Assembly: GCA_034472185.1 (NCBI GenBank)
Contig: JARBAK010000001.1
Span: forward strand, 62,001 to 126,000
DNA length: 64,000 bases
Origin: JARBAK01 sp034472185
GTDB lineage: Bacteria > Pseudomonadota > Alphaproteobacteria > Rickettsiales > Midichloriaceae
Reading direction: 5' to 3'
Within the stretch, counting starts at the first letter, position 1. Every line of letters begins with the position of its first letter. Position numbers and translations under genes: made by a program. Positions 18,210 to 29,436 of the stretch are shown here, piece after piece. Below the pieces are notes generated by a model. It saw nothing but the letters and a program-made list of their open reading frames with translations, was not told the DNA's origin and made no database searches.

Positions 18210-18731
18210 ATGAGAGCGAAAAAACAAGAAATTGTAGCTTCTTTGAAGGGTGTATTTTCTAAGTCTGCAGCTGTGATAATGATGCATAATCGCGGCTTAT
18301 CTGTTGCTGAATTCAGGGATTTGCGTAAAAAAATAAGTGCATCGGATGGTAGTTGTTTGGTAGTAAAAAATAGCTTGGCACGGGTGGCGCTAGAGGGTTT
18401 AGCTTATGAAAGTTCTTTAGCAGGTAGGTTTTCAGGTCCTGTGATACTGATTTTCTGTGATCATAACGATCCCGTTGCGCTAATTAAGGTCTTGGTTAAT
18501 TTGTCTAAGATCAATGGGAAGATAGCGCTTCTTTGCGGTGCGATAGGCAGTACTCTTCTAGAAGAGGAGACTATAAGAAATATGGCATTGCTTCCTTCTC
18601 TTAATGAATTAAGGGCGAAGATTGTAGCTGCGCTTAATGCCCCTGTTGTAAGATTGGTGCAATTATTGAAGGCGCCTGGTGAGCAGTTGGCTCGTGTATT
18701 AAAGCTGCATTCTGATGGTGAGTCCGTCTGA
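18210..18731 (+). CDS. rplJ: 50S ribosomal protein L10
   Basis: Stalk-base protein that anchors L7/L12 dimers to 23S rRNA, 173 aa. It has the N-terminal RNA-binding block (EIVASLKGVFSKSAAVIMMHNRGLSVAEFRDLRKK region), the KNSLARVAL motif near residue 54 and a C-terminal helix (PVVRLVQLLKAPGEQLARVL) that binds L7/L12. It is 70 nt downstream of rplA. Confidence 0.96.
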   Translation: MRAKKQEIVASLKGVFSKSAAVIMMHNRGLSVAEFRDLRKKISASDGSCLVVKNSLARVALEGLAYESSLAGRFSGPVILIFCDHNDPVALIKVLVNLSKINGKIALLCGAIGSTLLEEETIRNMALLPSLNELRAKIVAALNAPVVRLVQLLKAPGEQLARVLKLHSDGESV

Positions 18732-18849
18732 AATATATTATAGGGTAAGAAGAATCTGGTTAGATGGCTGCTGTGGTTATTTTAAAGTAAACAAGGGGCT
18801 GTAGTGATATTTTTATTTTGTTAATTTTTTGTCTTAAATGAGTAGGTAT

Positions 18850-19224
18850 ATGGCTAAGTTGGAAGATATAGTTCAGGAGTTGTCTAATTTAACTGTGGTT
18901 GAAGCAGCTGATTTAGCCAAGTTATTGGAAGAACATTGGGGCGTGAGTGCTGCTGTTGCTGTACCAGTAGCTGCAGCTGCTGCTGCTACTGTAGAGGCAG
19001 TTGTGCAGTCCGAATTTAATGTAATTATGACTGCTGTACCCGGTGATAAAAAACTTTCTGTGATTAAAGCGGTGAGGGAGTTAGATCCGAGTATAGGGTT
19101 GACTGATGCGAAGAAGTTTGTTGAAAATTTGCCCTATACTGTGAAAGAGGGTGTCAGCAAAAGCGAAGCAGAGCAATTAAAGGGCAAGTTAGAAGGGCAG
19201 GGTGCTACAATAGTGATAAAATAA
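18850..19224 (+). CDS. rplL: 50S ribosomal protein L7/L12
   Basis: Multicopy stalk protein that recruits translational GTPases, about 124 aa. The N-terminal dimerisation helix pair (MAKLEDIVQELSNLTVVEAA) is followed by an Ala/Val-rich hinge (residues 38-52) and the compact C-terminal domain with KLSVIKAVRELDPSIGLTDA. The open frame can start four codons earlier (18838), but MAKLED is the family N-terminus and has GAGTAGG just upstream. Confidence 0.96.
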   Translation: MAKLEDIVQELSNLTVVEAADLAKLLEEHWGVSAAVAVPVAAAAAATVEAVVQSEFNVIMTAVPGDKKLSVIKAVRELDPSIGLTDAKKFVENLPYTVKEGVSKSEAEQLKGKLEGQGATIVIK

Positions 19225-19243
19225 GGGAGTTGTTGGGCTCTTT

Positions 19244-19269
19244 ATATATATAATAATCATTATATATAT
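19244..19269. repeat. AT-only hairpin in the rplL-rpoB gap
   Basis: ATATATATAAT (19244-19254) and ATTATATATAT (19259-19269) form a perfect 11-bp inverted repeat with a 4-nt loop, 20 nt after the rplL stop. In E. coli the same interval holds an attenuator and an RNase III site that lower rpoBC expression relative to ribosomal genes. A similar role is plausible by position only. Confidence 0.5.
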
Positions 19270-19428
19270 GGGCATGCTCTCTCTTTTTGCGTAGTTGTTA
19301 GACTAAAAGAAGTTTTTAGTAATGGAATGTGAAGGGTATATAAGTGCTTTTCTGATTGTGTTATTGATTATGTCTTTGTGCTTATTTTTGCAGTTTTGAT
19401 TAATAAAATATTTGAGTTTATAAAAGTC

Positions 19429-22400
19429 GTGGCGATAGCTTCTTCTATCCTGAAAAAGAGGATCCGGTATGATTTCGGTAAAACTTCTAGTATAGCTGGT
19501 ATACCAGATCTTATACGTTTGCAGAAGGAATCGTATGAGGATTTCTTGCAAATTTCTATTGCTCCTGAAAAAAGGAAAAATAGGGGTATGGAAGCTATTT
19601 TTAGTTCTATATTTCCAGTAGATGATCTAGATGGCAGGGCGACTGTCGAATATTTGAGATATTCTCTCGGATCTCCAAAGTATGAAATGGATGAATGTGT
19701 GCAAAGGGGGGTAAGCTATACTTCACCTCTGCTTGTGGTATTTCGTCTTATTGTCTGGGATATAGATAGGGATTCGGGTACTAAGGAAGTTAGAAGTATT
19801 AAAGAACAGGAGGTTTATATTGGTGATGTGCCATTAATGACCGAAGAGGGTACTTTTGTTATTAATGGTGCTCAGCGTGTTATAGTCTCCCAAATGCATC
19901 GTTCTCCAGGGGCGTTTTATTTTCATGATGATGGAAAAAGTAACGTTTCCGGTAAATATTTATATGCTGCGCGCATAATACCATATCGTGGTTCATGGCT
20001 AGATTTTGAATTTGATGTAAGAGATTTAGTATATTTTAGAGTTGATAGAAAGAGAAAGCTGCCGATTACGTTGCTATTTAAGGCTATGGGCTTTACTAAA
20101 GAGCAGATACTAGAAGAGTTTTATAAGTTTCGCTTATTCTCTTTTGAGGGGGGAAAGTGGCAGTCTAAGTTTGATGTTCAGGATTTTGTGGGCTCTAAGA
20201 GTAGATATGACGTCAAAGATTCTACAAGTGGTGAAATCTTAGTGCAGAAGGGCATTAAATTCACTGATTCTATGGCTCGAAGTTTGCAAAAGCGCATGGA
20301 GGGCAATGACATATATTATGGAGTTTCTGAAGAAGATATAATAGGCTGTTATGTTGCGGAGAATATCATAGACCCCACGACTGGAGAGGTAATGCTAGAG
20401 GCTGGAGGTGAGTTAACTCCTTCGGTTTTGCATTATATTTTAGAAGTGATTGGATATAAGGATGTGAAGCTTTTAAATATAGATAAAGGCAAAAGTGGAG
20501 GATATATCAGGAACACTTTGATATTAGATAAGGTACAAACGCAACAGGAGGCATTATATGAGTTCTATAGGGTTTTAAAGGCGAGCGATCCTGTTTCTGT
20601 AGAGGTTGCTCAATCGTTTTTTCATGAAACCTTTTTCGCGGGTGCGAGGTATGACCTTTCAGCTGTAGGGCGCATGAAATTGAATATGAAGCATGATTTG
20701 ACTGTTTCAGAAAGCGTTACGTGGCTTACAAAAGAAGATATTTTAGTTTGTGTAAAACACCTGGTAAAATTACGAGATGGTTTGGCAGAAATAGATGATA
20801 TAGATAGTTTGGGTAACAGGCGTATTAGGCCAGTGGGTGAGTTGATAGAGAATCAATTTCGCATTGCTTTAGTGAGGATGGAAAGAAGTTTGCGTGAGCG
20901 CATGGTAGCCGTTGAAGCCGATGCTGTAATGTTGCATGAGATAATTAGTTCTAAGTCGTTAGCATCAGTTGTAAATGAGTTTTTTGGCACTTCTCAGTTG
21001 TCTCAGTTTATGGATCAGGTGAATCCCTTAGCTGAGATTACACATAAAAGGAGGGTGTCTGCTCTAGGACAGGGTGGGTTAACTAGGGGGCGAGCTGGTT
21101 TTGAGGTGCGTGATGTACACCCGACACATTATGGTCGTATTTGTCCTATAGAAACACCAGAAGGACAAAATATAGGTCTTATTAATTCGCTTGCAACTTA
21201 TGCTAGAGTTAATAAATATGGCTTTGTTGAAAGCCCATATAGAAAAGTTATTGATGGGAAGGTTACGGATCAAATTGTATATCTTTCTGCTATGGAAGAG
21301 GAAAAATACACAATAGCGCAGGCCGGGGAGCCACTTATGGATGAGGGTTCATTTGTAAATGAAGAAGTGAGTTGTAGGAGAAAATGGGAATTTGTCGTTG
21401 CGCCTCCGACTGAGGTTGATTACATGGATGTGTCTTCGAAGCAGTTAGTTTCTGTCGCTGCTTCTTTAGTTCCCTTTTTGGAGAATGATGATGCGAGCCG
21501 TGCTCTTATGGGCTCTAATATGCAAAGGCAAGCTGTGCCTCTTGTGCAACCCGAAGCACCACTGGTTGGGACGGGAATAGAGGGGATAGTTGCTAAAGAT
21601 TCTGGAGTTACCGTAGTGGCTTTGCGCGATGGTGTTGTTGATAAAGTTGATGCTGCGAGAATACTTGTTAAAACTGAAATGGGCGAAAGGAACGCCGGGA
21701 GTTTTGGTGTAGATGTGTATAAGTTGGCAAAATATCGGAAGACTAATCAGGGCACTTGTATAAATCAGACGCCACTTGTTAATATTGGTGATATTGTAAA
21801 GGCAGGTGATGTAATAGCGGATGGATCTTGTACTGAGTTGGGGGAATTGGCCTTAGGTAAAAATATCTTGGTTGCGTTCATACCTTGGAATGGCTACACG
21901 TTTGAGGACTCTATTCTTGTATCAGAGTCCTTAGTCAGAAATAGGTCTTTTAGTTCTATACATATACAGGAATATGAAGTGATAGCGCGCGATACGCGCC
22001 TTGGTCCTGAAGAGATTACGAGGGATATTCCAAATGTTGCCGAAGAATATTTGGTGCATTTGGATGAAAGCGGAATTGTCCGTATCGGAGCAGAGCTGAA
22101 GGCAGGAGATATTATAGTTGGAAAGGTTGCGCCTAAGACTGAGTCGCCCTTAACTCCGGAAGAAAAGCTTTTGCGGGCTATTTTTGGTGAGAAGTCTGCT
22201 GATGTGCGCGACTCTTCTTTGCGCCTTCCTCCAGGAGAAAGTGGTACGGTGATTCATGTAAGGCAGTTTACGCGTCGTGGTGTTGATAAAAATGAAAGGG
22301 CTATCCTCCTTGAAAAAGAAGAGATCGATAGATTAGAACAGGATCATAAAGAGCAATTGGGGATTGTTGAGTATTATGTGTCTTATAGGGCTATTGAATT

Positions 22401-23664
22401 GTTACGTGGGAAGGTGCTTGTTTCTGGGGTGGGAATTAAAGAGCATGAATGCGGCATAGCATTAAAAGAGTCAGCATTACAATCTATGAGGGTATTGCAT
22501 TTACTGCAGCTTGTTGTTGATGATGCGGAAACTATGCAAAATCTTAAAGATTTAAAGACTTTTTGGAGCAAAACTAGGGACGAGTTGGAATTAAAGCTCA
22601 AGCACTCTATATTTAAGGTGCGGAGTGGGGATGATTTACCTCAGGGGGCATTGAAAGTGGTAAAAGTTTGTCTAGCGACTAATCTCAATCTTCAACCAGG
22701 TGATAAATTAGCGGGGAGGCATGGTAATAAAGGTGTTATTTCGAAAATTTGTCCAATAGAAGACATGCCTTTTTTAGAGGATGGCACGCCAGTAGATATG
22801 ATTTTGAATCCATTGGGAGTTCCATCTAGGATGAATATAGGTCAGATTCTTGAAACTCATTTGGGGTGGGCTTCTGTTAATATAGGAAAACAAATTAATA
22901 GTCTTTTGAACGACATTTCTTGTGCAGTGAGAAATGTACAGGATTTGCGCTCTAAGTTGATTGAGATGTACGGCGTAAGAAAAACTGGTAGTCCTGAGGA
23001 GTGTGGATTGCTTGAGTATCTTGGTAATATGTCTGATGCGGAGATTTTAGAGTTGGGTAAAAACTTGAGAAGAGGTCTTCCATTTAGCAACCCTGTTTTT
23101 GAGGGTGCTAAGGAACAAGATTTAGATATTTTATTAAATTATGCAGGTGTTGATACGTCAGGTCAGGTGAACCTTATAGATGGTAAAACAGGCGAACCAT
23201 TAAAACAGAAGGTTACGGTTGGTTATATATATATGATGAAGTTGGATCATTTAGTGGAGAATAAAATGCATGCTAGGTCTACAGGGCCGTATAGCTTGGT
23301 TACACAACAGCCACTGGGTGGTAAATCTCACTTTGGTGGGCAGCGTTTCGGGGAGATGGAATGTTGGGCGTTGCAGGCTTATGGTGCTTCTTATACCTTG
23401 CAAGAAATGCTAACTATAAAATCGGATGATGTTGAAGGGCGTGTAAAGGCATATGAGTTAATAGTTAAGGGGGATGACTCATTCGGGTATGCGGTGCCTG
23501 AATCATTTAACGTCATGATCAAGGAGCTTAGATCTTTATGCTTGAATATGGAAATGCTTGAAGAGAAAGAAGCAGGTGAAGTAAGCAATAGAGAGGGAGG
23601 TGATTCTAAAAAAGAAAATGATAGAGATCAAAAGAGCAATACTGATAAAGTAGAGGGCGTTTAA
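19429..23664 (+). CDS. rpoB: RNA polymerase beta subunit
   Basis: Catalytic subunit of RNA polymerase, about 1411 aa from the preferred GTG at 19429 (VAIASSILKKRIRYDFG); an earlier GTG at 19378 would add 17 non-conserved residues. Family blocks are continuous: the rifampicin region SQLSQFMDQVNPLAEITHKRR, RGRAGFEVRDVHPTHYGRICPIETPEGQNIGLI, GDKLAGRHGNKGVISKI near residue 1090, and the C-terminal SHFGGQRFGEMECWALQAYG. The extreme C-terminus is a short charged tail. The gene lies 204 nt after rplL and 101 nt before rpoC. Confidence 0.98.
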   Translation: MAIASSILKKRIRYDFGKTSSIAGIPDLIRLQKESYEDFLQISIAPEKRKNRGMEAIFSSIFPVDDLDGRATVEYLRYSLGSPKYEMDECVQRGVSYTSPLLVVFRLIVWDIDRDSGTKEVRSIKEQEVYIGDVPLMTEEGTFVINGAQRVIVSQMHRSPGAFYFHDDGKSNVSGKYLYAARIIPYRGSWLDFEFDVRDLVYFRVDRKRKLPITLLFKAMGFTKEQILEEFYKFRLFSFEGGKWQSKFDVQDFVGSKSRYDVKDSTSGEILVQKGIKFTDSMARSLQKRMEGNDIYYGVSEEDIIGCYVAENIIDPTTGEVMLEAGGELTPSVLHYILEVIGYKDVKLLNIDKGKSGGYIRNTLILDKVQTQQEALYEFYRVLKASDPVSVEVAQSFFHETFFAGARYDLSAVGRMKLNMKHDLTVSESVTWLTKEDILVCVKHLVKLRDGLAEIDDIDSLGNRRIRPVGELIENQFRIALVRMERSLRERMVAVEADAVMLHEIISSKSLASVVNEFFGTSQLSQFMDQVNPLAEITHKRRVSALGQGGLTRGRAGFEVRDVHPTHYGRICPIETPEGQNIGLINSLATYARVNKYGFVESPYRKVIDGKVTDQIVYLSAMEEEKYTIAQAGEPLMDEGSFVNEEVSCRRKWEFVVAPPTEVDYMDVSSKQLVSVAASLVPFLENDDASRALMGSNMQRQAVPLVQPEAPLVGTGIEGIVAKDSGVTVVALRDGVVDKVDAARILVKTEMGERNAGSFGVDVYKLAKYRKTNQGTCINQTPLVNIGDIVKAGDVIADGSCTELGELALGKNILVAFIPWNGYTFEDSILVSESLVRNRSFSSIHIQEYEVIARDTRLGPEEITRDIPNVAEEYLVHLDESGIVRIGAELKAGDIIVGKVAPKTESPLTPEEKLLRAIFGEKSADVRDSSLRLPPGESGTVIHVRQFTRRGVDKNERAILLEKEEIDRLEQDHKEQLGIVEYYVSYRAIELLRGKVLVSGVGIKEHECGIALKESALQSMRVLHLLQLVVDDAETMQNLKDLKTFWSKTRDELELKLKHSIFKVRSGDDLPQGALKVVKVCLATNLNLQPGDKLAGRHGNKGVISKICPIEDMPFLEDGTPVDMILNPLGVPSRMNIGQILETHLGWASVNIGKQINSLLNDISCAVRNVQDLRSKLIEMYGVRKTGSPEECGLLEYLGNMSDAEILELGKNLRRGLPFSNPVFEGAKEQDLDILLNYAGVDTSGQVNLIDGKTGEPLKQKVTVGYIYMMKLDHLVENKMHARSTGPYSLVTQQPLGGKSHFGGQRFGEMECWALQAYGASYTLQEMLTIKSDDVEGRVKAYELIVKGDDSFGYAVPESFNVMIKELRSLCLNMEMLEEKEAGEVSNREGGDSKKENDRDQKSNTDKVEGV

Positions 23665-23703
23665 ACTCTTTATGGAGTCGTATAGTTTAGGTTTATCGCG
23701 AAT

Positions 23704-23721
23704 AGAGGGCTTTTGCCCTCT
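23704..23721. repeat. Hairpin between rpoB and rpoC
   Basis: AGAGGGC (23704-23710) and GCCCTCT (23715-23721) form a perfect 7-bp stem with a TTTT loop in the 101-nt rpoB-rpoC gap. Only two Ts follow, so it is more likely a processing or mRNA-stability element than a terminator, since rpoC has to be transcribed through it. Confidence 0.5.
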
Positions 23722-23765
23722 TGATAGGCTGGTAATGAAATTGCAAGTTGTTATTATAGGCGGAT

Positions 23766-26700
23766 ATGGTGAATTTTCTTCATACTAGTACGGTTGGTGT
23801 AGCTCAAAGCTTTGACAGTATTCGGGTATCTATTGCAAGTCCGGAAGCAATAAGGGGGTGGTCGTATGGAGAAATAAAAAAACCCGATACAGTAAATTAT
23901 CGCACTATAAAGCCAGAAAATGGTGGATTATTTTGTGCTCGTATTTTTGGTCCGATAAAGGACTATGAGTGTTTATGTGGCAAGTATAAACGCATGAAAT
24001 ATCGTGGAGTTGTATGTGAAAAATGTGGAGTTGAGGTTACTCTTTCTAAGGTACGTCGTGAGAGAATGGGGCATATAGAGCTAGCCTCACCTGTTGCGCA
24101 TATATGGTTCCTTAGATCTCTTCCTTCTAGGATTTCTACTCTACTTGATATTATGTTTAGAGATGTGGAGCGAATCTTATATTTTGATGCATACGTAATT
24201 ATAGATCCTGGTATTTCGCATTTTAAATATGGGCAACTTTTAACAGAAAGAGAATTATGCGAAGCCCAAGATAAATTCGGAGAGTCTTCTTTTGAAGCGG
24301 GAACTGGTGCTGAAGCCATAAAGAAGATGCTCGTTAATTTAGATTTAGAAGTGCAACGTACTGAATTACGTGCAGAATTAGTTAATGTGGTTTCTGAGAC
24401 AAAAAGAAAAAAGATAGTAAAACGTCTAAAATTAGTTGAGGACTTTATAGAATCTGGTAATAAGCCAGAATGGATGGTTTTAGAGGTTTTACCTGTTATT
24501 CCTCCAGAGCTACGTCCTTTGGTGATGTTGGATGGTGGAAGGTTTGCTACTTCTGATCTGAATGAATTGTATAGACGCGTAATAAACAGAAATAATAGAT
24601 TGCATAGGCTATTGGAATTAAGGGCGCCTGATATCATCCTTCGAAATGAAAAGAGAATGTTGCAGGAGGCGGTAGATGCGTTGTTTGATAATAGTAGAAA
24701 GGCAAAGTCCTTAAAGAGCCCTAATAAGAGGCCATACAAATCACTTGCAGATATGGTGAGGGGCAAGCAAGGTAGGTTCAGACAAAATTTGTTAGGTAAG
24801 AGGGTAGATTATTCGGGCCGCTCTGTTATCGTTGTGGGGCCCGAGTTAAAGTTGTATCAGTGTGGTTTACCTAAAAAGATGGCTTTGGAACTTTTTAAGC
24901 CATTTGTGTATGCAAAGCTTGAATTATATGGTTTCGCGAATACTTTGAAATCTGCTAAAAGGATAGTACAGATGGAGCGGCCTGAAGTGTGGGATATACT
25001 AGAAGAAATCACTAAAGAACATCCGGTGCTTTTAAATAGGGCCCCGACTTTACATAGACTTGGTATTCAAGCCTTTGAGCCAGTTTTAACTGATGGAAAG
25101 GCAATTAAATTACATCCCTTGGTATGTACTGCTTTTAATGCGGATTTTGATGGAGACCAAATGGCTGTACACGTGCCTATATCGATAGAGGCGCAGTTAG
25201 AGGCAAGGGCACTTATGATGTCGACCAATAATATTTTGAGTCTTACTAATGGAAAACCGATAATAGTACCTACGCAGGACATTATTCTCGGGCTGTACTA
25301 TATGAGTTTAGAATTAGACGGTCAGCCAGGTGAGGGGAAACATTTTTTGAATGCTGCTGAAATAGAGCATGCACTACACTCTGAAGTAGTCTCTTTACAT
25401 ACGAAAATTAAGTGTCGTAGGACTATATTGGATCTTGAGGGAAACAAAAGGGAAGTATTAGTGGATACTACGCCTGGAAGAGTGTTAATTTCTGAGTTGT
25501 TACCACAGAATGCACACATAGGTTTTGATTTGGTCAACAAACTTTTAACTAAGAAAGAAGTGGCATCTTTGGTGGATTCTGTTTACCGTCGTTGCGGACA
25601 ACAACAAACTGTGTTTTTTTCGGATAGGTTGATGCAGTTAGGTTTTGAAGAAGCATGTAGATCGGGTATTTCTATAGGGAAAAATGATATTACAATTCCT
25701 ACTACGAAGGCTCAGCATGTTCGTCAAACTACGCGGGAGGTTAAGCAATATGAATCACAATATTCAGAAGGACTGATAACCTATGGGGAGCGGTACAATA
25801 AAGTTATTGATGCGTGGTCCAGGTGTGGTGATAAGATCGCAGCTGACATGATGAATCTTATTTCTGGAGAGGTGGATCATTCTGAAGGAGCAGGAATTCG
25901 TTCGAAAAATAGTTTATACATGATGATGCACTCAGGCGCTCGTGGCTCTGTAGCACAGTTGCGTCAGCTTGCTGGTATGCGTGGATTGATGACTAAGCCT
26001 TCGGGCGAAATCATTGAGGTACCTATTATTTCTAATTTGAAAGAGGGCCTTACAGTACTCGAATATTTCACCTCTACACATGGTGCTCGTAAGGGACAGG
26101 CGGATACTGCTCTGAAGACTGCTAATTCGGGTTATCTTACTAGAAAATTGGTGGATGTTGCTCAAGATTTTATCATTACAGAAGAAGATTGTGGCACTGA
26201 AGATGGTTTGGTTGTGAAAGCGGTGATTGAGAGTGGTGAAATTATCGTGAGTTTAGCTGATGTTATACTTGGGAGGGTTTTGGCTACTTCTATTTCTCAT
26301 CCCGTTACCCAAGAGCTAATAGCGGATAAGGGGCATATAATAGATGAGGGTATTGCTATACGTATAGAAGAGGCTGGGATAGATTCTGTGAAAGTTAGGT
26401 CTGCTTTGATGTGTAAGGCTAAAAGTGGTATGTGCGCCCGCTGTTATGGGAGAGATATGTCTACTGGGGGCTTAATTAATATGGGAGAAGCTGTTGGTGT
26501 GATAGCAGCTCAGTCTATAGGAGAGCCTGGTACTCAGCTTACTATGAATACTTTCCATAGTGGTGGGGTAATGCAAAAAGCGTCTGTGCAATCTACTGCA
26601 ACTGTATTGCATGAGGGTCATGTGCAGTTTGTACATAAGAATGTGGTGCTAGATAGTGAAGGCAAGAAGATACTCATGAGTAGAAATTGTGAAGCTGTAG

Positions 26701-27962
26701 TGGTAGATACTAAGGGGATTGAACGTGCTAGGTATAAAATTCCTTATGGTGCTAGATTGTTAGTTGAGCATGGAGATCCCGTTGCTGTTGCACAGCAGAT
26801 TGCTGAATGGGACCCGTTTACCATCCCTATAATTACTGAAAAAAGCGGTAGAATATCTTTGATAGATTTGATCGAAGGTGCTTCTGTTAAGGAGGTTCAG
26901 GATGATATTACTGGTGTAGTAAATCGTGTCGTAATTGAGGGAAGGTCTCATCATATGCGAGGGCAGAATGATTTCCATCCGCGTATTGCTCTTTTAGATG
27001 AGAAAACTGGAGATTTATTAACTTTAGCTAATGGCTTAGAAGCTCGTTATTCGCTTCCGATAGGCGCTATTCTTAGTGTGAATGAGGGAGATTTAGTAAA
27101 TGCTGGTGATATAATATCTAGAGTTCCACGTGAGTCACTTAAAAGTAAGGATATTACTGGGGGGTTACCGCGTGTTATTGAATTATTTGAAGCAAGGCAA
27201 CCAAAGGACCACTCAATTATAAATGTATTGGATGGTTATGTCGAGTTTGGAAAGGATTATAAGTCTAAGAAATGCGTTATTGTGAGATCTGTGCAAGAAG
27301 AGGGTGGATATATTGAGTACTTCGTTCCACGAGGAAGACATATTGCTGTAAGTGAAGGTGATTATGTAGAAAAGGGTGATATGCTTATGGAGGGCACTCC
27401 GTCTCCTCATGATATACTGAAAATTATGGGAGTAGGCGCTTTAGCGGAGTATATGGTATCTGAGGTGCAGCAAGTTTATAGATTGCAAGGAGTGGTAATC
27501 AACGATAAGCATATCGAGGTTATCTTGAGTAGGATGTTGAAGAAGGTTGAGATTGTGCATCCAGGCGGTACTATTTTCTTAACTGGAAATCAAGTTGATA
27601 GAGATGAATTTGATGAGGTTAACGCTAAGACTGTAAAGCTTGGGTATGAGCCTGCTGAAGCTACACCTGTTCTTCAGGGTATTACTAGAGCGTCATTACA
27701 GACCAAGTCTTTCCTTTCTGCTGCCTCTTTCCAAGAAACTACGAGAGTTCTTACTGAGGCTGCTGTAGCAGGAAAGGTAGATAGACTAAGAGGTTTAAAG
27801 GAGAATGTGATTGTTGGTCGTCTTATACCTGCGGGTACGGGATTTTTCCATGAGAAATTCCGTAAGCTTGCGAGTAGTGCTTGCTTAGGAAATGCGATCT
27901 CTGTAGCAGGTGGAGCCGTTTCTTCCACTCCTAGAGAAGTAGTCGCAAAAGACTCTATATGA
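23766..27962 (+). CDS. rpoC: RNA polymerase beta' subunit
   Basis: 1398-aa subunit that carries the catalytic magnesium: [12 protein letters not shown] lies near residue 458. The N-terminal zinc site is complete (CLCGKYK and CEKCGVEV near residues 70-88), as is the second zinc site ([16 protein letters not shown] near 885). The trigger loop region ([25 protein letters not shown]) is intact. It is the last gene of the L11-beta' operon. rpsL-rpsG-fusA, which often follow in bacteria, do not follow here. Confidence 0.98.
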   Translation: MVNFLHTSTVGVAQSFDSIRVSIASPEAIRGWSYGEIKKPDTVNYRTIKPENGGLFCARIFGPIKDYECLCGKYKRMKYRGVVCEKCGVEVTLSKVRRERMGHIELASPVAHIWFLRSLPSRISTLLDIMFRDVERILYFDAYVIIDPGISHFKYGQLLTERELCEAQDKFGESSFEAGTGAEAIKKMLVNLDLEVQRTELRAELVNVVSETKRKKIVKRLKLVEDFIESGNKPEWMVLEVLPVIPPELRPLVMLDGGRFATSDLNELYRRVINRNNRLHRLLELRAPDIILRNEKRMLQEAVDALFDNSRKAKSLKSPNKRPYKSLADMVRGKQGRFRQNLLGKRVDYSGRSVIVVGPELKLYQCGLPKKMALELFKPFVYAKLELYGFANTLKSAKRIVQMERPEVWDILEEITKEHPVLLNRAPTLHRLGIQAFEPVLTDGKAIKLHPLVCTAFNADFDGDQMAVHVPISIEAQLEARALMMSTNNILSLTNGKPIIVPTQDIILGLYYMSLELDGQPGEGKHFLNAAEIEHALHSEVVSLHTKIKCRRTILDLEGNKREVLVDTTPGRVLISELLPQNAHIGFDLVNKLLTKKEVASLVDSVYRRCGQQQTVFFSDRLMQLGFEEACRSGISIGKNDITIPTTKAQHVRQTTREVKQYESQYSEGLITYGERYNKVIDAWSRCGDKIAADMMNLISGEVDHSEGAGIRSKNSLYMMMHSGARGSVAQLRQLAGMRGLMTKPSGEIIEVPIISNLKEGLTVLEYFTSTHGARKGQADTALKTANSGYLTRKLVDVAQDFIITEEDCGTEDGLVVKAVIESGEIIVSLADVILGRVLATSISHPVTQELIADKGHIIDEGIAIRIEEAGIDSVKVRSALMCKAKSGMCARCYGRDMSTGGLINMGEAVGVIAAQSIGEPGTQLTMNTFHSGGVMQKASVQSTATVLHEGHVQFVHKNVVLDSEGKKILMSRNCEAVVVDTKGIERARYKIPYGARLLVEHGDPVAVAQQIAEWDPFTIPIITEKSGRISLIDLIEGASVKEVQDDITGVVNRVVIEGRSHHMRGQNDFHPRIALLDEKTGDLLTLANGLEARYSLPIGAILSVNEGDLVNAGDIISRVPRESLKSKDITGGLPRVIELFEARQPKDHSIINVLDGYVEFGKDYKSKKCVIVRSVQEEGGYIEYFVPRGRHIAVSEGDYVEKGDMLMEGTPSPHDILKIMGVGALAEYMVSEVQQVYRLQGVVINDKHIEVILSRMLKKVEIVHPGGTIFLTGNQVDRDEFDEVNAKTVKLGYEPAEATPVLQGITRASLQTKSFLSAASFQETTRVLTEAAVAGKVDRLRGLKENVIVGRLIPAGTGFFHEKFRKLASSACLGNAISVAGGAVSSTPREVVAKDSI

Positions 27963-28029
27963 GGGAGCTATTGTTCTCTTAGGATAGTTTTGATGAGAGT
28001 GTTAATGTGTGATAAATAGGTCGGTTTGC

Positions 28030-29436
28030 ATGAAACAATTGCGTCCGTTAATTATATCGGGCAAGGAGGTATTGCCTCTTGTAGAGGGGGGAAAGGGTGT
28101 GGCTGTAACAGATGGTAAAAGTAGCGGTGCGTGGGCTGCGTCTGGAGGTATTGGTACGTTCTCAGGAGTTTTCGCCGATCTTTATGATTCAAATGGCGAG
28201 ACTGTTCCTTTGGTCTTTAATGGGCGCACAAGGAAGGAGCGTAGCATAGAGCTCATGGTTCATTCTATAAAAGCTGCAATATCGCAAGCACAGCTTGCAC
28301 ATGATATTGCGGGGGGTGAGGGGAGGATCCATATGAATATTATGTGGGGCATATCTTATGCAGAGCACATATTGAAGGGAGTGCTAGAGAAGGCAAGAGA
28401 ACTAGTGCATGGTATTACATGTGGGGCTGGCATGCCCTTTAAGCTTGCGGAAATTGTCTCTAAATATGATGCTTATTACTATCCTATAGTCTCCTCTGCT
28501 CGTGCTTTTAGTCTATTGTGGCGTAGGGCATATCATAGATTTAGAGACTGGTTAGGTGGTGTAGTATATGAAGATCCATGGAAAGCGGGTGGGCATAATG
28601 GTTTGAGCACTAATGAGGATCCCCTTGTCCCAGAGCTACCATATGCTAGAGTTTTAGCTTTACGTAATGTAATGAGGGAATTTGGGTTACACGATGTTCC
28701 TATAATTATGGCTGGAGGAGTCTGGTTTTTAAGAGACTGGGCTGATTGGATAGATAACCCTGAACTTGGTCCTATTGCATTTCAATTTGGAACAAGGCCA
28801 CTTTTAACAGTTGAGAGCCCAATTCCTCAGACATGGAAAAATAAATTACTTACCTTAAAGAAGGGGGATGTTTCGCTTAATCATTGTAGTCCTACTGGTT
28901 TTTATTCTTCTGCTATAAGTAATCAGTTTTTGCATTCACTACGGGATAGGTCTTCTAGGCAAATTACCTTCTATATGCCAACTACCGAAGAAGAAACAAT
29001 GAAATTGGAGAAGCTGCATATTAGAGATAGCGGCGATAGATTTATATACGTGAAGAAGGAATCTTTAGAAGAGGCGCGCTTATGGATAAAAGATGGGTAT
29101 ACTAAAATAGTTAAAACTCCAGATAATACCGTGATATTTATGAAACATGAGGAGTTTGAAACTGTTAGAAGTGATCAGGTTAATTGTGCTGGATGTTTAG
29201 CATATTGTAAGTTTAGTGGTTGGACGGATGATGAAAGGTTCCAACACGAGGGATCACAAGATGCTAGATCTTATTGTATAAGAAAGACTTTGTGTAATGT
29301 TGTACATGATGGGGATGTGGAAAATGAATTAGTCTTTGCGGGTCATTCTGCTTATATGTTTGGTATTGATCCCTTTTATAAGCGTGGTATCCCTACTGTT
29401 GCACAGCTATTAGATAGGATTCAAACGGGGGATTAA
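28030..29436 (+). CDS. Nitronate monooxygenase-family flavin oxidoreductase with C-terminal cysteine cluster
   Basis: TIM-barrel FMN enzyme of the 2-nitropropane dioxygenase / nitronate monooxygenase / FabK superfamily, about 468 aa. It shows the AWAASGGIGTFSG start, ITCGAGMP near 132, the AGGHNG signature near 186, MAGGV near 227 and FQFGTRPLLTVESPIP near 252. After the barrel, a roughly 150-residue extension has cysteines spaced C-x2-C-x3-C (codons 29185, 29194, 29206) and C-x5-C (29275, 29293), which could bind metal or an iron-sulfur cluster. The real substrate in this family is usually unknown. The frame opens at a GTG at 28009; the ATG at 28030 is preferred. It starts 67 nt after rpoC. 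Confidence 0.8.
   Translation: MKQLRPLIISGKEVLPLVEGGKGVAVTDGKSSGAWAASGGIGTFSGVFADLYDSNGETVPLVFNGRTRKERSIELMVHSIKAAISQAQLAHDIAGGEGRIHMNIMWGISYAEHILKGVLEKARELVHGITCGAGMPFKLAEIVSKYDAYYYPIVSSARAFSLLWRRAYHRFRDWLGGVVYEDPWKAGGHNGLSTNEDPLVPELPYARVLALRNVMREFGLHDVPIIMAGGVWFLRDWADWIDNPELGPIAFQFGTRPLLTVESPIPQTWKNKLLTLKKGDVSLNHCSPTGFYSSAISNQFLHSLRDRSSRQITFYMPTTEEETMKLEKLHIRDSGDRFIYVKKESLEEARLWIKDGYTKIVKTPDNTVIFMKHEEFETVRSDQVNCAGCLAYCKFSGWTDDERFQHEGSQDARSYCIRKTLCNVVHDGDVENELVFAGHSAYMFGIDPFYKRGIPTVAQLLDRIQTGD

Noticed and set aside
23963..24766. 267-aa open frame on the minus strand inside rpoC
   Set aside because: It lies wholly antisense to conserved rpoC sequence, including the zinc site, and its product is Ser/Leu-rich with no family pattern.
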